Source of the DNA: an uncultured Pelagibacteraceae bacterium
Lineage (GTDB): Bacteria > Pseudomonadota > Alphaproteobacteria > Pelagibacterales > Pelagibacteraceae
NCBI GenBank assembly: GCA_902528135.1
Contig: CABZRS010000001.1
Coordinates: 1 to 64,000 of the forward strand
Direction: 5' to 3'
DNA length: 64,000 bases
Shown piece after piece: positions 50,613 to 60,693 of the stretch (position 1 is the first letter of the stretch; the number at the start of each line of letters is the position of its first letter). The notes beneath the pieces were generated by a model that was not told the origin of the DNA, did not search any database, and saw only the letters and a program-made list of their open reading frames with translations. The translations under genes and the position numbers were made by a program.

Positions 50613-51203
50613 ATGAAACGTAAAGCCAAAATTAGTAGAAAAACAAAAGAGACTAACATTAGTGTTGATTTAAATATTGATGGTAAGGGTAAGTACAAAG
50701 TTGACACAGGCATAGGATTTTTAGATCATATGCTTGAGCAATTATCAAAACACTCTTCAATGGATATGAATATTAAAGCTAAAGGTGATACGCATATTGA
50801 TCTTCACCACACAACTGAAGACACTGGAATTGCAATTGGTGAATGTTTAAAAAAAGCCTCTAAAAAATTTGTAGGTATTAAAAGATATGCACATGCGATG
50901 ATACCAATGGATGAAACATTAACTAGAGTTGCGATAGACGTTTCAAACAGACCTTATTTAATTTGGAAAGTAAAATTGAAAGTAGAAAAATTAGGTGAGA
51001 TGGATACAGAATTATTTAAAGAGTGGTTCCAAGCTTTTTCACAAGCTGCAGGAATTACTTTACATGTTGAAAATATTTACGGCGATAACAGCCACCACAT
51101 AATCGAATCTTGCTTTAAAGGATTAGCACGATCATTACGAGCTGCTTTAGAAATGGATCCAAGAAATAAAACTACAATACCTTCTACAAAAGGTTCATTA
51201 TAA
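50613..51203 (+). CDS. hisB: Imidazoleglycerol-phosphate dehydratase
   Basis: [37 protein letters not shown]. Confidence 0.98.
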   Translation: MKRKAKISRKTKETNISVDLNIDGKGKYKVDTGIGFLDHMLEQLSKHSSMDMNIKAKGDTHIDLHHTTEDTGIAIGECLKKASKKFVGIKRYAHAMIPMDETLTRVAIDVSNRPYLIWKVKLKVEKLGEMDTELFKEWFQAFSQAAGITLHVENIYGDNSHHIIESCFKGLARSLRAALEMDPRNKTTIPSTKGSL

Positions 51204-51208
51204 ATTTA

Positions 51209-51835
51209 ATGAATGTCACAATTGTTGACTATAATTCAGGCAATATAAGTTCAGTAATAAATTCGTTTAAAGAAGTTGCAAAAGATAAAGTAAACATTGA
51301 TGTAACAGCAGATCTTGCAACTATAAAAACTAGCGATAAAGTTGTATTACCCGGACAAGGATCTTTCAAAAGCTGTATTGATGGTCTTAATAGTATTAAC
51401 GGTTTGATAGATACTCTTAATGAATTTGCATTAGAAAGTAAAAAACCGCTTCTTGGAATTTGTGTTGGTCTTCAAATGTTTGCAGATATTGGTTACGAAG
51501 AAACTGAGACTAAAGGCTTAGGATGGATTTCAGGTAAAGTCTCTAAAATTGACAACCAAGACGGTAAATTTAAGCTTCCACACATTGGTTGGAATGAAAT
51601 TAATATAATTAAAGATAGTAAGATTTTTAAAGGCATAGAAAATAATTCTCACATGTACTTCGTTCACAGTTATGAATTTGTACCTGAGGATAAATCTGTA
51701 ATTTCAGCAACAACTGATTACTCATCAAATGTAGTTTGTGCTGCTGAAAAAGAAAACATATTTGGAACTCAATTTCACCCTGAAAAGAGTGATAAAATTG
51801 GTCTTAAGATAATTGATAATTTTATAAGATTGTAA
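51209..51835 (+). CDS. hisH: Imidazole glycerol phosphate synthase subunit HisH
   Basis: VDYNSGNISSV, LLGICVGLQMFAD, FGTQFHPEKS. Confidence 0.97.
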   Translation: MNVTIVDYNSGNISSVINSFKEVAKDKVNIDVTADLATIKTSDKVVLPGQGSFKSCIDGLNSINGLIDTLNEFALESKKPLLGICVGLQMFADIGYEETETKGLGWISGKVSKIDNQDGKFKLPHIGWNEINIIKDSKIFKGIENNSHMYFVHSYEFVPEDKSVISATTDYSSNVVCAAEKENIFGTQFHPEKSDKIGLKIIDNFIRL

Positions 51836-52369
51836 ATGGCAATAAATCACGAAAAATTAGTTGAGGAGTGGTATAGAAGAAATAGGCATTTTACAATAAG
51901 AAGTGCAAAGATTGGTCTCAACGAGATTGATCTATTGGCGTTAGTAGAGGAGTATCAAGAGGAAGATAAAAATATTAGATTTAAATTAATTAAAAAACAT
52001 ATAGAGATTCAAGTCTCATTCAAGCCAGTGGGCTATATAACTAGTAACAACGCAAAAAAAAAATCAAAGGAGGAATTAAAAGAAAGTGTTGAAAAATGGG
52101 TCTGGAAAAAATTTATTTCTGAACAAGCTCAACGTATCAGAAGTGCTTTTAACTATGATACTGGTGATATAAAAAAATGGAAATTTGAATTCGTTCATCA
52201 CTTAGTGCGAGATCCTTTTGAGTTAGAACTTATTGAAAATAATAAATATCAAAAAATAAAACTTGTTAAATTTGATGATATTGTTAAAGAATTAAGACGT
52301 GGTGATTTTGGGACTGCCTTGAGAGGCTCCGATGCGTCGGATCAGGTTAGTCTTATAAAAATGAAATAA
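51836..52369 (+). CDS. Unknown protein with PD-(D/E)XK nuclease-like motif pattern
   Basis: LVEEWYRRNRHFTIRSAKIGLNEIDLLAL...HIEIQVSFKP; ATG immediately after the hisH stop. Confidence 0.6.
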   Translation: MAINHEKLVEEWYRRNRHFTIRSAKIGLNEIDLLALVEEYQEEDKNIRFKLIKKHIEIQVSFKPVGYITSNNAKKKSKEELKESVEKWVWKKFISEQAQRIRSAFNYDTGDIKKWKFEFVHHLVRDPFELELIENNKYQKIKLVKFDDIVKELRRGDFGTALRGSDASDQVSLIKMK

Positions 52370-52371
52370 AG

Positions 52372-53097
52372 ATGAAAATATTTCCAGCTATCGATATAAA
52401 AGACAAAAAGTGCGTGAGGTTAGTCAAAGGAGACTTTGATAATAAAACCGTATACGACATGTCCCCAATTGAACAAGCTGGTAAATATAAAAACCATGGT
52501 TTTAAAAACTTGCATATTGTTGATTTAGATGGAGCATTAACAGGGGAAACTGTAAACATTGAAATTATCGAGGAAATTGTAAGAAAATTTAATCTTAAAA
52601 TTGAAATAGGTGGTGGTGTCAGAAACTTTGAAAGTATTCAAAAATATAATGATGCTGGAGTTGATAAAGTTATTTTAGGTAGTGCAGCAATAAAAGATAA
52701 AAACTTTTTAAAAGAAGCTTGTCAAAAATTTCCAGATAAAATTGCTTTAGGTCTAGACGCTAAAGATGGATATTTATCTGTATCTGGATGGAAAGAAAAT
52801 TCTAATTTAAAAACCTTAGAATTTTTAAAAGACGTAAATGAGTATGGTGCTAGCAGATTAATTTATACAGATATAAATAGAGATGGCATGAAGCTAAGCC
52901 CAAATTTTGATGAAACAGAAAACGTTGCTAATAATTCAAATTGTCCAGTGATTATTTCTGGGGGAGTTTCCTCAATTAATGATATTAAAAAGGCAAAAGA
53001 TTTAGGAAATAAAAATATTGAAGGAATTATAGTTGGTAAGGCTATATATGATGGTGATATTAAACTGGATGAACTTGCAAAAGAAATAGATGCTTAA
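52372..53097 (+). CDS. hisA: HisA isomerase
   Basis: [35 protein letters not shown]. Confidence 0.98.
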   Translation: MKIFPAIDIKDKKCVRLVKGDFDNKTVYDMSPIEQAGKYKNHGFKNLHIVDLDGALTGETVNIEIIEEIVRKFNLKIEIGGGVRNFESIQKYNDAGVDKVILGSAAIKDKNFLKEACQKFPDKIALGLDAKDGYLSVSGWKENSNLKTLEFLKDVNEYGASRLIYTDINRDGMKLSPNFDETENVANNSNCPVIISGGVSSINDIKKAKDLGNKNIEGIIVGKAIYDGDIKLDELAKEIDA

Positions 53098-53845
53098 AAA
53101 TAGAATTATACCTTGTCTAGATGTTAAGAATGGAAGAGTTGTTAAAGGTATAAACTTTGTTGATCTACAAGATGCAGGTGACCCTGTTGAGCAAGCAAAA
53201 ATTTATAGTGATGGTGGAGCAGATGAAATTTGTTTTTTAGATATAACAGCTTCAAATGAAAATAGAGATACCATTTATGAAGTAGTGAAAGATACTTCTA
53301 AAAAATGTTTTGTACCTTTAACTGTTGGCGGGGGAGTAAGAAGTGTGGATGATATTAGTAAATTATTAAATTGTGGGGCTGATAAAGTTTCAATTAATAC
53401 GGCTGCAGTACAAAACGCTGATGTTGTAGTTCAAAGTTCAAAAAAATTTGGCTCTCAATGTATAGTTGTTGCAATAGATGCTAAGAAAAATGGAAAGAAA
53501 TGGGAAGTTTTTACTCATGGTGGACGAAACAATACTGGAATTGATGCATTAGAATTTGCAAAAAAGATGGAAGAGAGTGGAGCAGGTGAGTTGTTGGTCA
53601 CTTCAATGGATAGAGACGGTACCCAGGTAGGTTATGACATTGATCTTATGTCTAAAATTTCTTCAATGGTAAACATACCCACAATAGCTTCAGGAGGAGT
53701 TGGTGATCTTGATCACTTAGTTGATGGCATCAAATTAGGCAATGCTAGTGCGGTTTTAGCAGCTTCTATATTTCACTACGGCAAGTATTCTGTCAAAGAA
53801 GCTAAAGAATATTTGGACTCAAAAGGAATACCTGTTAGGATTTGA
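53090..53845 (+). CDS. hisF: Imidazole glycerol phosphate synthase subunit HisF
   Basis: [32 protein letters not shown]. Confidence 0.99.
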   Translation: MLKNRIIPCLDVKNGRVVKGINFVDLQDAGDPVEQAKIYSDGGADEICFLDITASNENRDTIYEVVKDTSKKCFVPLTVGGGVRSVDDISKLLNCGADKVSINTAAVQNADVVVQSSKKFGSQCIVVAIDAKKNGKKWEVFTHGGRNNTGIDALEFAKKMEESGAGELLVTSMDRDGTQVGYDIDLMSKISSMVNIPTIASGGVGDLDHLVDGIKLGNASAVLAASIFHYGKYSVKEAKEYLDSKGIPVRI

Positions 53846-53846
53846 G

Positions 53847-54119
53847 ATGCTAAATACCCTTGAGAGCCTATTTAAACTTGCGAGAGAAAGAAAATCTTCA
53901 CCAGTTGATGGTTCTTATACCAATAAACTTCTGAGTGATAAATATTTGAGCAAAGCTAAAGTTCTTGAAGAAATAAATGAACTTATAGAAGCTGTTGAGA
54001 AAGATACAAATAAAATTCACGAAGCTGCAGATGTATTTTACCATCTAGCTATGTACCTTGAAGCAAACAATATTAAGATTGAAGATGTAATGAGTGAATT
54101 AGACAAAAGAAAAAAATGA
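53847..54119 (+). CDS. hisE: Phosphoribosyl-ATP pyrophosphatase
   Basis: SLFKLARERKSSPVDGSYTNKLLSD, EAADVFYHLAMYL. Confidence 0.95.
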   Translation: MLNTLESLFKLARERKSSPVDGSYTNKLLSDKYLSKAKVLEEINELIEAVEKDTNKIHEAADVFYHLAMYLEANNIKIEDVMSELDKRKK

Positions 54120-55054
54120 GCCACAAATTTTATAAACCTGCAAGATCAAGATTGCAAAGAAGTGAATTAGCAGTTCCAGGTTCATCACCTAAAATGTTTG
54201 AAAAAGCTCTAAGTTCAGCAGCCGATTATGTTTTTTTAGATCTTGAAGATGCAGTTTCTCCAAATGATAAAATAACTGCAAGAGCAAATGTTATTAAAGC
54301 TTTGAATGAAATGGATTGGAGAAGTAATGGTAAAACTATTTCTGTACGAATAAATAGTTTAGATACTCATTACATGTATTCAGATCTAATTGAGATTGTC
54401 GAACAAGCTGGAGAAAATGTAGATACAATTTTAATTCCAAAAGCTGGAACTGCAAGTGACGTTTATATGGTTGATTGTTTGTTAACTCAAATAGAGACAA
54501 ATAAAAAATTAAAAAATAAAATCGGTATTGAGTGTTTGATCGAAACTGCTTTAGGAATGTCAAATATTAAAGAAATTGCAACTTCAAGTGAAAGATTAGA
54601 GGCATTGCATTTTGGTGTTGCAGATTATGCAGCAAGTTTAAGGACAAGAACAACTGTTATAGGTGGTCTTAATGAAAATTATCCAGGAGACCAGTGGCAT
54701 CACGGTTTGTCAGAGTTAGTTATGACTTGTAGAGCATATGGAATAAGGGCAATTGATGGACCCTTTGGAGATTTTAATGATCCAGATGCTTATACAGCAG
54801 CTGCTAAAAGAGGTGCTGCAATCGGTATTGAGGGTAAATGGGCAATACATCCCTCACAAATTGAATTAGCAAATAATGTATTCTCTCCACCAGAAGCAGA
54901 AGTTACCAAAGCTAAAAGGATTTTAGAAGAGCTTGAAAAGGCGGCTAAAGAGGGTAAAGGAGCTGCTCAGCTTGATGGCAGGATGATAGATGCTGCATCA
55001 GCTAGAATGGCCGAAAACATTGTAAATATCGATAAGTTAATCCATAATAAATAA
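54116..55054 (+). CDS. mcl: HpcH/HpaI-CitE family lyase, probable malyl-CoA lyase
   Basis: RSELAVPGSSPKMFEKALSSAADYVFLDLEDAVSPNDK; IEGKWAIHPSQIELANNVFSP; adjacent mtkAB-like genes. Confidence 0.85.
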   Translation: MSHKFYKPARSRLQRSELAVPGSSPKMFEKALSSAADYVFLDLEDAVSPNDKITARANVIKALNEMDWRSNGKTISVRINSLDTHYMYSDLIEIVEQAGENVDTILIPKAGTASDVYMVDCLLTQIETNKKLKNKIGIECLIETALGMSNIKEIATSSERLEALHFGVADYAASLRTRTTVIGGLNENYPGDQWHHGLSELVMTCRAYGIRAIDGPFGDFNDPDAYTAAAKRGAAIGIEGKWAIHPSQIELANNVFSPPEAEVTKAKRILEELEKAAKEGKGAAQLDGRMIDAASARMAENIVNIDKLIHNK

Positions 55055-55062
55055 ATAAAATT

Positions 55063-56226
55063 ATGGACATTCACGAATATCAGGCAAAGAAAATACTTTC
55101 AAACTTTGGAGTAACAATCCCTAGAGGTGGAATAGTTTACAGCCCTGAGAATGCTGAGAATAAAGCTAGAGAAATTGGTGGATCAAGATGGGTAGTAAAA
55201 GCACAAATTCACTCTGGTGCTAGAGGAAAAGCAGGAGGGATAATTATTTGTAATACCCCGCTAGAAGTCGCTCAAGCAACAGATAAATTATTAGGAAAAA
55301 AATTAGTTACAAATCAAACAGGACCTGAGGGAAAAATTGTAAACAGAATTTATATTGAAGAAGCTACAGATATTGAAAAGGAATTATATTTAGGACTAGT
55401 TTTTGATAGAAGCTCAGAAAGTATTATGGTTGTTGCTTCGACAGAAGGTGGAATGAGTGTAGAAGAAATTTCAAAGGAAAAACCAGAGACAATTATTAGG
55501 TCTAAAATTGAAGTTGCAGTCGGAATGCAAAATTTTCAAGCCAGAGAATTAGCATTTGGTCTTGGTATAGAGTCAGATTTAATTAGAAGAGCTTCTGATA
55601 CTATTATTGGATGTTATAAAGCTTTTAGTGAATTAGATGCAACAATGGTTGAAGTTAATCCATTGGTCATTTCAAAACAAAAACAAATTTTAGCATTAGA
55701 CTGTAAAATGAGTTTTGATAACAATGCAATGTTTAGAAGAAGTCAAGTTTCTGAGCTAAGAGATAAAACACAAGAAGATTCAAAAGAAATTTTTGCATCA
55801 GATAGAGGTTTAAACTATGTCAGTTTAGATGGAAATATTGGTAACATTATTAACGGTGCTGGTCTTGCGATGGCATCTATGGATATGATCAAATTAGCTG
55901 GAGGAGCTCCTGCAAATTTTTTAGATGTAGGAGGTGGAGCAACGCCAGAAAAAATAGTTAAGGCCTTTAAGTTAGTTACAATGGATGAAAAAGTTAAAGT
56001 AATTCTCGTAAATATTTTTGCTGGTATCAATAGATGTGATTGGGTTGCAGAAGGAATTGTAGATGCATTAAAAAAAATTGAAATTAAAGTACCATTAGTT
56101 ATTCGTTTAGCAGGTACTAATGTCGAAAAAGGAAATAAAATCTTAAAAGAGAGTAAAATAAATTATATAGAGGCAAATACTTTAGAGGATGCAGCTAATA
56201 AAGCAGTTGCAGCACTAAATAAATAA
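55063..56226 (+). CDS. mtkA: Malate--CoA ligase beta subunit-like (ATP-grasp)
   Basis: MDIHEYQAKKILSNFGVTIPRGGIVYSPENA...VKAQIHSGARGKAGGI; GPEGKIVNRIYIE; resembles MtkA more than SucC by eye. Confidence 0.82.
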   Translation: MDIHEYQAKKILSNFGVTIPRGGIVYSPENAENKAREIGGSRWVVKAQIHSGARGKAGGIIICNTPLEVAQATDKLLGKKLVTNQTGPEGKIVNRIYIEEATDIEKELYLGLVFDRSSESIMVVASTEGGMSVEEISKEKPETIIRSKIEVAVGMQNFQARELAFGLGIESDLIRRASDTIIGCYKAFSELDATMVEVNPLVISKQKQILALDCKMSFDNNAMFRRSQVSELRDKTQEDSKEIFASDRGLNYVSLDGNIGNIINGAGLAMASMDMIKLAGGAPANFLDVGGGATPEKIVKAFKLVTMDEKVKVILVNIFAGINRCDWVAEGIVDALKKIEIKVPLVIRLAGTNVEKGNKILKESKINYIEANTLEDAANKAVAALNK

Positions 56227-56229
56227 ATC

Positions 56230-57117
56230 ATGACTGTACTCGTAGACAAAAATAGTAAGATAATTATTCAAGGTTTTACTGGTAAAATGGGCTCTTTTCA
56301 TGCAGATGAGATGATAAAATATGGCTCAAATGTTGTTGGTGGTGTAACGCCAGGAAAAGGAGGCTCTAAGCATTTAGATTTACCAGTATTTAATACAGTT
56401 AAAGATGCTGTGAATGAAACAGGAGCTGATGCATCTATTTTATTTGTACCCCCAGCTTTTGCAGCTGACTCAGCAATGGAAGCAGCAGATGCCGGAATTA
56501 AAATATGTGTAGCTATAGTTGATGGAATACCTTCTCACGACATGATCAGAATAAAAAGATACATGAGGAGATATACTAAAAGTTCTAAAATGACATTAGT
56601 TGGCCCAAATTGTGCAGGAATTATTAGTCCTGGAAAATCAATGTTGGGTATTATGCCGGGACATATTTACAAAGAAGGAAGAATTGGAATTATAAGTAGA
56701 TCAGGAACATTAGGATATGAAGCAGCTCAACAACTCAAAAATCTAAACATTGGAGTTTCAACAAGTGTAGGTATTGGAGGAGACCCAATAAATGGAAGTT
56801 CATTTAGAGATATTATTGAAAAATTTGAAACTGATGACGAGACTGATGCAATTTTAATGATTGGTGAAATTGGTGGTCCACAGGAAGTAGCTGCGGGGGA
56901 ATTCGCAAAAGAAAATATGAAGAAACCAGTTATTGCTTACATAGCTGGATTAACTGCGCCAAAAGGAAGAGTAATGGGTCACGCAGGTGCAATTGTTTCA
57001 GCTTATGGAGAGAGTGCAATTGAAAAAGTCGAGATTTTAAAAGAATGTGGAATTAAAATTTCTAAAAATCCATCTGTGATGGGGGATACAGTTAAATCAG
57101 TTTTAGAGAAAATGTAA
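56230..57117 (+). CDS. mtkB: Malate--CoA ligase alpha subunit-like
   Basis: IIQGFTGKMGSFHADEMIKYGSNVVGGVTPGKGG; phosphohistidine region GHAGAIVS. Confidence 0.82.
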   Translation: MTVLVDKNSKIIIQGFTGKMGSFHADEMIKYGSNVVGGVTPGKGGSKHLDLPVFNTVKDAVNETGADASILFVPPAFAADSAMEAADAGIKICVAIVDGIPSHDMIRIKRYMRRYTKSSKMTLVGPNCAGIISPGKSMLGIMPGHIYKEGRIGIISRSGTLGYEAAQQLKNLNIGVSTSVGIGGDPINGSSFRDIIEKFETDDETDAILMIGEIGGPQEVAAGEFAKENMKKPVIAYIAGLTAPKGRVMGHAGAIVSAYGESAIEKVEILKECGIKISKNPSVMGDTVKSVLEKM

Positions 57118-57118
57118 A

Positions 57119-57484
57119 ATGAGTTATGATGATAATAATATATTTGCAAAAATATTAAGAAATGAGATACCTTGTGACAAAATTTATGAGGATGAATTTG
57201 TTTTAGCCTTTCATGATATAAATCCTCAAAAAAAAATTCATGCTTTGGTAATTCCAAAAGGAAAATATGTTGACTTAGATGATTTTAGTCAAAACGCATC
57301 TCCTAAAGAAATGGTTGGATTATTAAAAGGTATAAATATTGTAGCAAAGAAATTAAATATATCTGTTGATACAGGCAAAGGATATAGAGCATTAGCTAAT
57401 ATAAGTGAAGACGGAGGACAAGAAGTACCACATCTGCATTTCCATTTGTTTGGTGGAGAGAAAATCGGTAAAATGGTCTCGTGA
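57119..57484 (+). CDS. HIT family nucleotide-binding protein
   Basis: IFAKILRNEIPCDKIYEDEFVLAFHDINPQKKIHALVIPK; HLHFHLFGG. Confidence 0.96.
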   Translation: MSYDDNNIFAKILRNEIPCDKIYEDEFVLAFHDINPQKKIHALVIPKGKYVDLDDFSQNASPKEMVGLLKGINIVAKKLNISVDTGKGYRALANISEDGGQEVPHLHFHLFGGEKIGKMVS

Positions 57485-57993
57485 AAATTAATGTAGACAG
57501 AAGTTTTTTAGAAATAAATTCAATAAGTGATCTCAACCACTCAAAAAGTCCAGGCTCAAATTTTAAAATTACTGAAGTAAATCCACCAGATTTCCATCTA
57601 AACAAATTTTTCTATAAGCAAATTGGAAGAAAGCATAGATGGATAGATAGATTAGCTTGGGGAGATAAAAAATGGATTGAATATGTTGAAAATCCTAGAA
57701 TAAAAACCTTTATTTTAAAGGACAATAACAACCTAGTTGGATATTATGAAACTATCCGTGATCTCGACCACAAACATTCTGAAATCGCATATTTTGGGAT
57801 TTTAGAAGAGTATTTTGGAAAGAAATGTGGAGGCTATCTTCTTTCTGAGGCTATTAAGAAATTATTTGAGGAAGGAATGTCAAGAGTTTGGCTACATACT
57901 TGCTCACTGGATCATGAAAATGCAATTAAAAATTATTTAGCTAGAGGAATGCAAGTATTTAAATCTGAAAAAATAAATGTTGAAGTTAATTAA
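57481..57993 (+). CDS. GNAT-family N-acetyltransferase (GTG start)
   Basis: EIAYFGILEEYFGKKCGGYLLSEAIKKLFEEGMSRVWLHTCSLDHENAIKNYLARGMQ. Confidence 0.88.
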   Translation: MKINVDRSFLEINSISDLNHSKSPGSNFKITEVNPPDFHLNKFFYKQIGRKHRWIDRLAWGDKKWIEYVENPRIKTFILKDNNNLVGYYETIRDLDHKHSEIAYFGILEEYFGKKCGGYLLSEAIKKLFEEGMSRVWLHTCSLDHENAIKNYLARGMQVFKSEKINVEVN

Positions 57994-58546
57994 TATACTT
58001 TTGTAAAGAAAATATTTTTTCTTCAACCTCAATATTAATATTAATATCACTTAAAAAAGTTTGTATTAGATTTTGAAAGATATCTCTAGTTTCCCAGCCC
58101 ATCAAATCTAAACTTTCTTTATCAAAAAAAACTTTAATAAAGTTATTTTCGTATTCAAAATTAAAGACATAATAAAAAGGATAGGTTTTATCATTTTCTG
58201 CCTCATTCATTTTAGAAATTAAAAATTTTTTATCAAGAATAAAATTTAAAGGTGTCTTATCCAGTGGATATCTATAATAATTTGTGATTTTATCTGAGTT
58301 AATAACTAAAGATTTACCATTCGAAACTAAGATTTTATTATAAATATCATAATACTCACAAAGAATTTTTTTTGGATATAAAATAATACATTCACCTTTT
58401 TCAATATTATTATTATCTATCTTTTGTATAAATTTAAATTCTAAAGAGTTTATTTTTTCTAAATGACTTATAATTTCTTGATTTGTGGAACTATGTGCAT
58501 TTAAATTGAAAAATAAAAAGAAAAAATAAATTAAATATTTTTTCAT
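57986..58546 (-). CDS. lolA: LolA-like outer-membrane lipoprotein carrier
   Basis: Signal peptide; EFKFIQKIDNNNIEKGECIILYPKKILCEYYD; adjacent ftsK. Confidence 0.8.
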   Translation of the reverse strand: MKKYLIYFFFLFFNLNAHSSTNQEIISHLEKINSLEFKFIQKIDNNNIEKGECIILYPKKILCEYYDIYNKILVSNGKSLVINSDKITNYYRYPLDKTPLNFILDKKFLISKMNEAENDKTYPFYYVFNFEYENNFIKVFFDKESLDLMGWETRDIFQNLIQTFLSDININIEVEEKIFSLQKYIN

Positions 58547-60630
58547 TTAAGAACTTCTCTTTTACCAACGTGATTTGCTTGACTTACTTCTCCGTTTGCC
58601 TCCATTTGATCAACTATTCTAGCTGCTCTATTGTAACCAATTTGTAATTTTCTTTGTAGAAAAGATGTTGATGCTTTTCTCTCAGATTTAACTATTTCAA
58701 GTGCTGTATTGTACAGTTCATCTAAGTTTCCATTATCTTTTGAATCATTATTACCTTCTTTTTCGTCTGCAAAATTTAAAATTTCATCCACATAATCTGG
58801 CTCAGCCTGATTTCTTAAGAAGTTATTTATTTTCTCAATTTCTCCTTCCGATACAAACGGTGCATGGATTCTCGTCATTCTGTTAGCTGAGGTCATGTAA
58901 AGCATATCTCCTTTACCTAGCAATTGCTCAGCTCCCTGTTCTCCAAGAATTGTTCTACTATCTATTTTAGATGTAACTTGAAATGATATTCTAGTTGGAA
59001 AATTAGCTTTTATCGTTCCTGTGATTACGTCAACACTTGGCCTTTGAGTAGCCATTATTATATGTATTCCAGCTGCTCTCGCCATTTGTGAAAGTTTTTG
59101 AATATAATTCTCTATATCTTTTCCAGCAACCAGCATTAAATCTGACATTTCATCAACAATTACAACAATATAAGGCATAGAAACCTTATGTTTTTGGTTA
59201 TATCCGTCAATATTTCTAACCCCAACTTTAGTCATTAATTTGTATCTATTTTCCATTTCTTTAACAACCCAACCTAAAACTGAAGCAGCTCTTTTTGCTT
59301 CTGTAATTACTGGACACAGCAAATGTGGGATTCCTTCGTATGTTGATAATTCTAACATTTTAGGATCGATCAATATAAATTTACATTTTTCTGGGGAGTG
59401 TTTGTACAAAAGGGATAAAATAATTGTATTAATACAAACTGATTTACCTGAACCAGTTGTACCAGCTATAAGCAAATGAGGCATACTGCTTAAATCACTA
59501 GTTATCGGCAATCCAGAAATACTTTTGCCAAGAGCAATCGGAAGTTTTATGTCTTTCTTTTTATAACTAGAGTCAGAAATTATTTCACTTAAGAAAACAT
59601 TTTCCCGTTGAGGCTTGGGTAATTCAATCCCTATAGTATTGCTTCCAGGAATTGTTGCAATTCTAGCAGACTCTGAACTTGTATTTCTAGCAATATCCTC
59701 AGAGAGATTAATTATTTTTGATACTTTAACCCCTGGAGCAGGTTCAAACTCATACAATGTAACAACAGGACCTTGGCTTACCTTTTTAACTTCTCCTTCT
59801 ACACCAAAATCTAACAAAATTTTTTCCAAACTTTTTTCGTCAATTTTATTTTCTGATAAATTTTCATCTTTTTTTGAAAGATTTTTTAAAAAATCTAATG
59901 AAGGTAATTTATATTTAATGACTTTTTTATCTGTCTGTGTTGTATTTTTATCAAATGAAAAATTTTCTTGGACTCTAGTTTCAGTATTAAGATATTCAGT
60001 TTCATCTAATAAATTCTCACTATAACTTTCAATAACACTTTTGGAAGGTATTTTTTTAGATTTAGAGAAAATTACAATTACAAACTTTAAATACCTAAGC
60101 TTAAAATTAATACTTAGAAGAAACAATAATGATATTAAAATAATTAAAATTACATAACTAATTTGATTATTTAAGTTTATTAAGTTTATAAAAAAAGTCT
60201 CTTCAAATAAATTACCTAAAAATCCATTATTTCCATTAATTGTAAGCCAGTGCGATTCTGTATGGAAGACTGTAAAAAATAATGCTCCTGTAATTGAATA
60301 TAGAATTATAAAAAACAAACTTTCAACAATATGTAAAATTTTTTTATCAATTATTACTGATAGAGATATAAGAAAAAAAGAAATTGGTACTAATAATGAG
60401 ACTAAACCAACTGATTGAAATAAAATATCAGAGGCATAGCTACCTTTTGCACCTAATAAATTCTTAATTTCTACATTCTCTGGAAAAATGAAGTTAGGGT
60501 CCTCTGGTGAGTAGCTTATTAATGACGCTAAGAGCAATATAGATAAACATAGTATAGCCAAGCCTATTAGTTCAGATAATCTTTTAATTAGGAAACTAGC
60601 GGTATTATCTACTAAATTTTTAATTTTCAT
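58543..60630 (-). CDS. ftsK: DNA translocase FtsK
   Basis: N-terminal TMs; AGTTGSGKSVCINT; VIVDEMSDLM; C-terminal gamma winged helix. Confidence 0.97.
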   Translation of the reverse strand: MKIKNLVDNTASFLIKRLSELIGLAILCLSILLLASLISYSPEDPNFIFPENVEIKNLLGAKGSYASDILFQSVGLVSLLVPISFFLISLSVIIDKKILHIVESLFFIILYSITGALFFTVFHTESHWLTINGNNGFLGNLFEETFFINLINLNNQISYVILIILISLLFLLSINFKLRYLKFVIVIFSKSKKIPSKSVIESYSENLLDETEYLNTETRVQENFSFDKNTTQTDKKVIKYKLPSLDFLKNLSKKDENLSENKIDEKSLEKILLDFGVEGEVKKVSQGPVVTLYEFEPAPGVKVSKIINLSEDIARNTSSESARIATIPGSNTIGIELPKPQRENVFLSEIISDSSYKKKDIKLPIALGKSISGLPITSDLSSMPHLLIAGTTGSGKSVCINTIILSLLYKHSPEKCKFILIDPKMLELSTYEGIPHLLCPVITEAKRAASVLGWVVKEMENRYKLMTKVGVRNIDGYNQKHKVSMPYIVVIVDEMSDLMLVAGKDIENYIQKLSQMARAAGIHIIMATQRPSVDVITGTIKANFPTRISFQVTSKIDSRTILGEQGAEQLLGKGDMLYMTSANRMTRIHAPFVSEGEIEKINNFLRNQAEPDYVDEILNFADEKEGNNDSKDNGNLDELYNTALEIVKSERKASTSFLQRKLQIGYNRAARIVDQMEANGEVSQANHVGKREVLK

Positions 60631-60693
60631 TTTGTTATTAATGATTTGTCACTTTGTATCATTTAATTTTTGTTGATAAAATTAAATAATATT

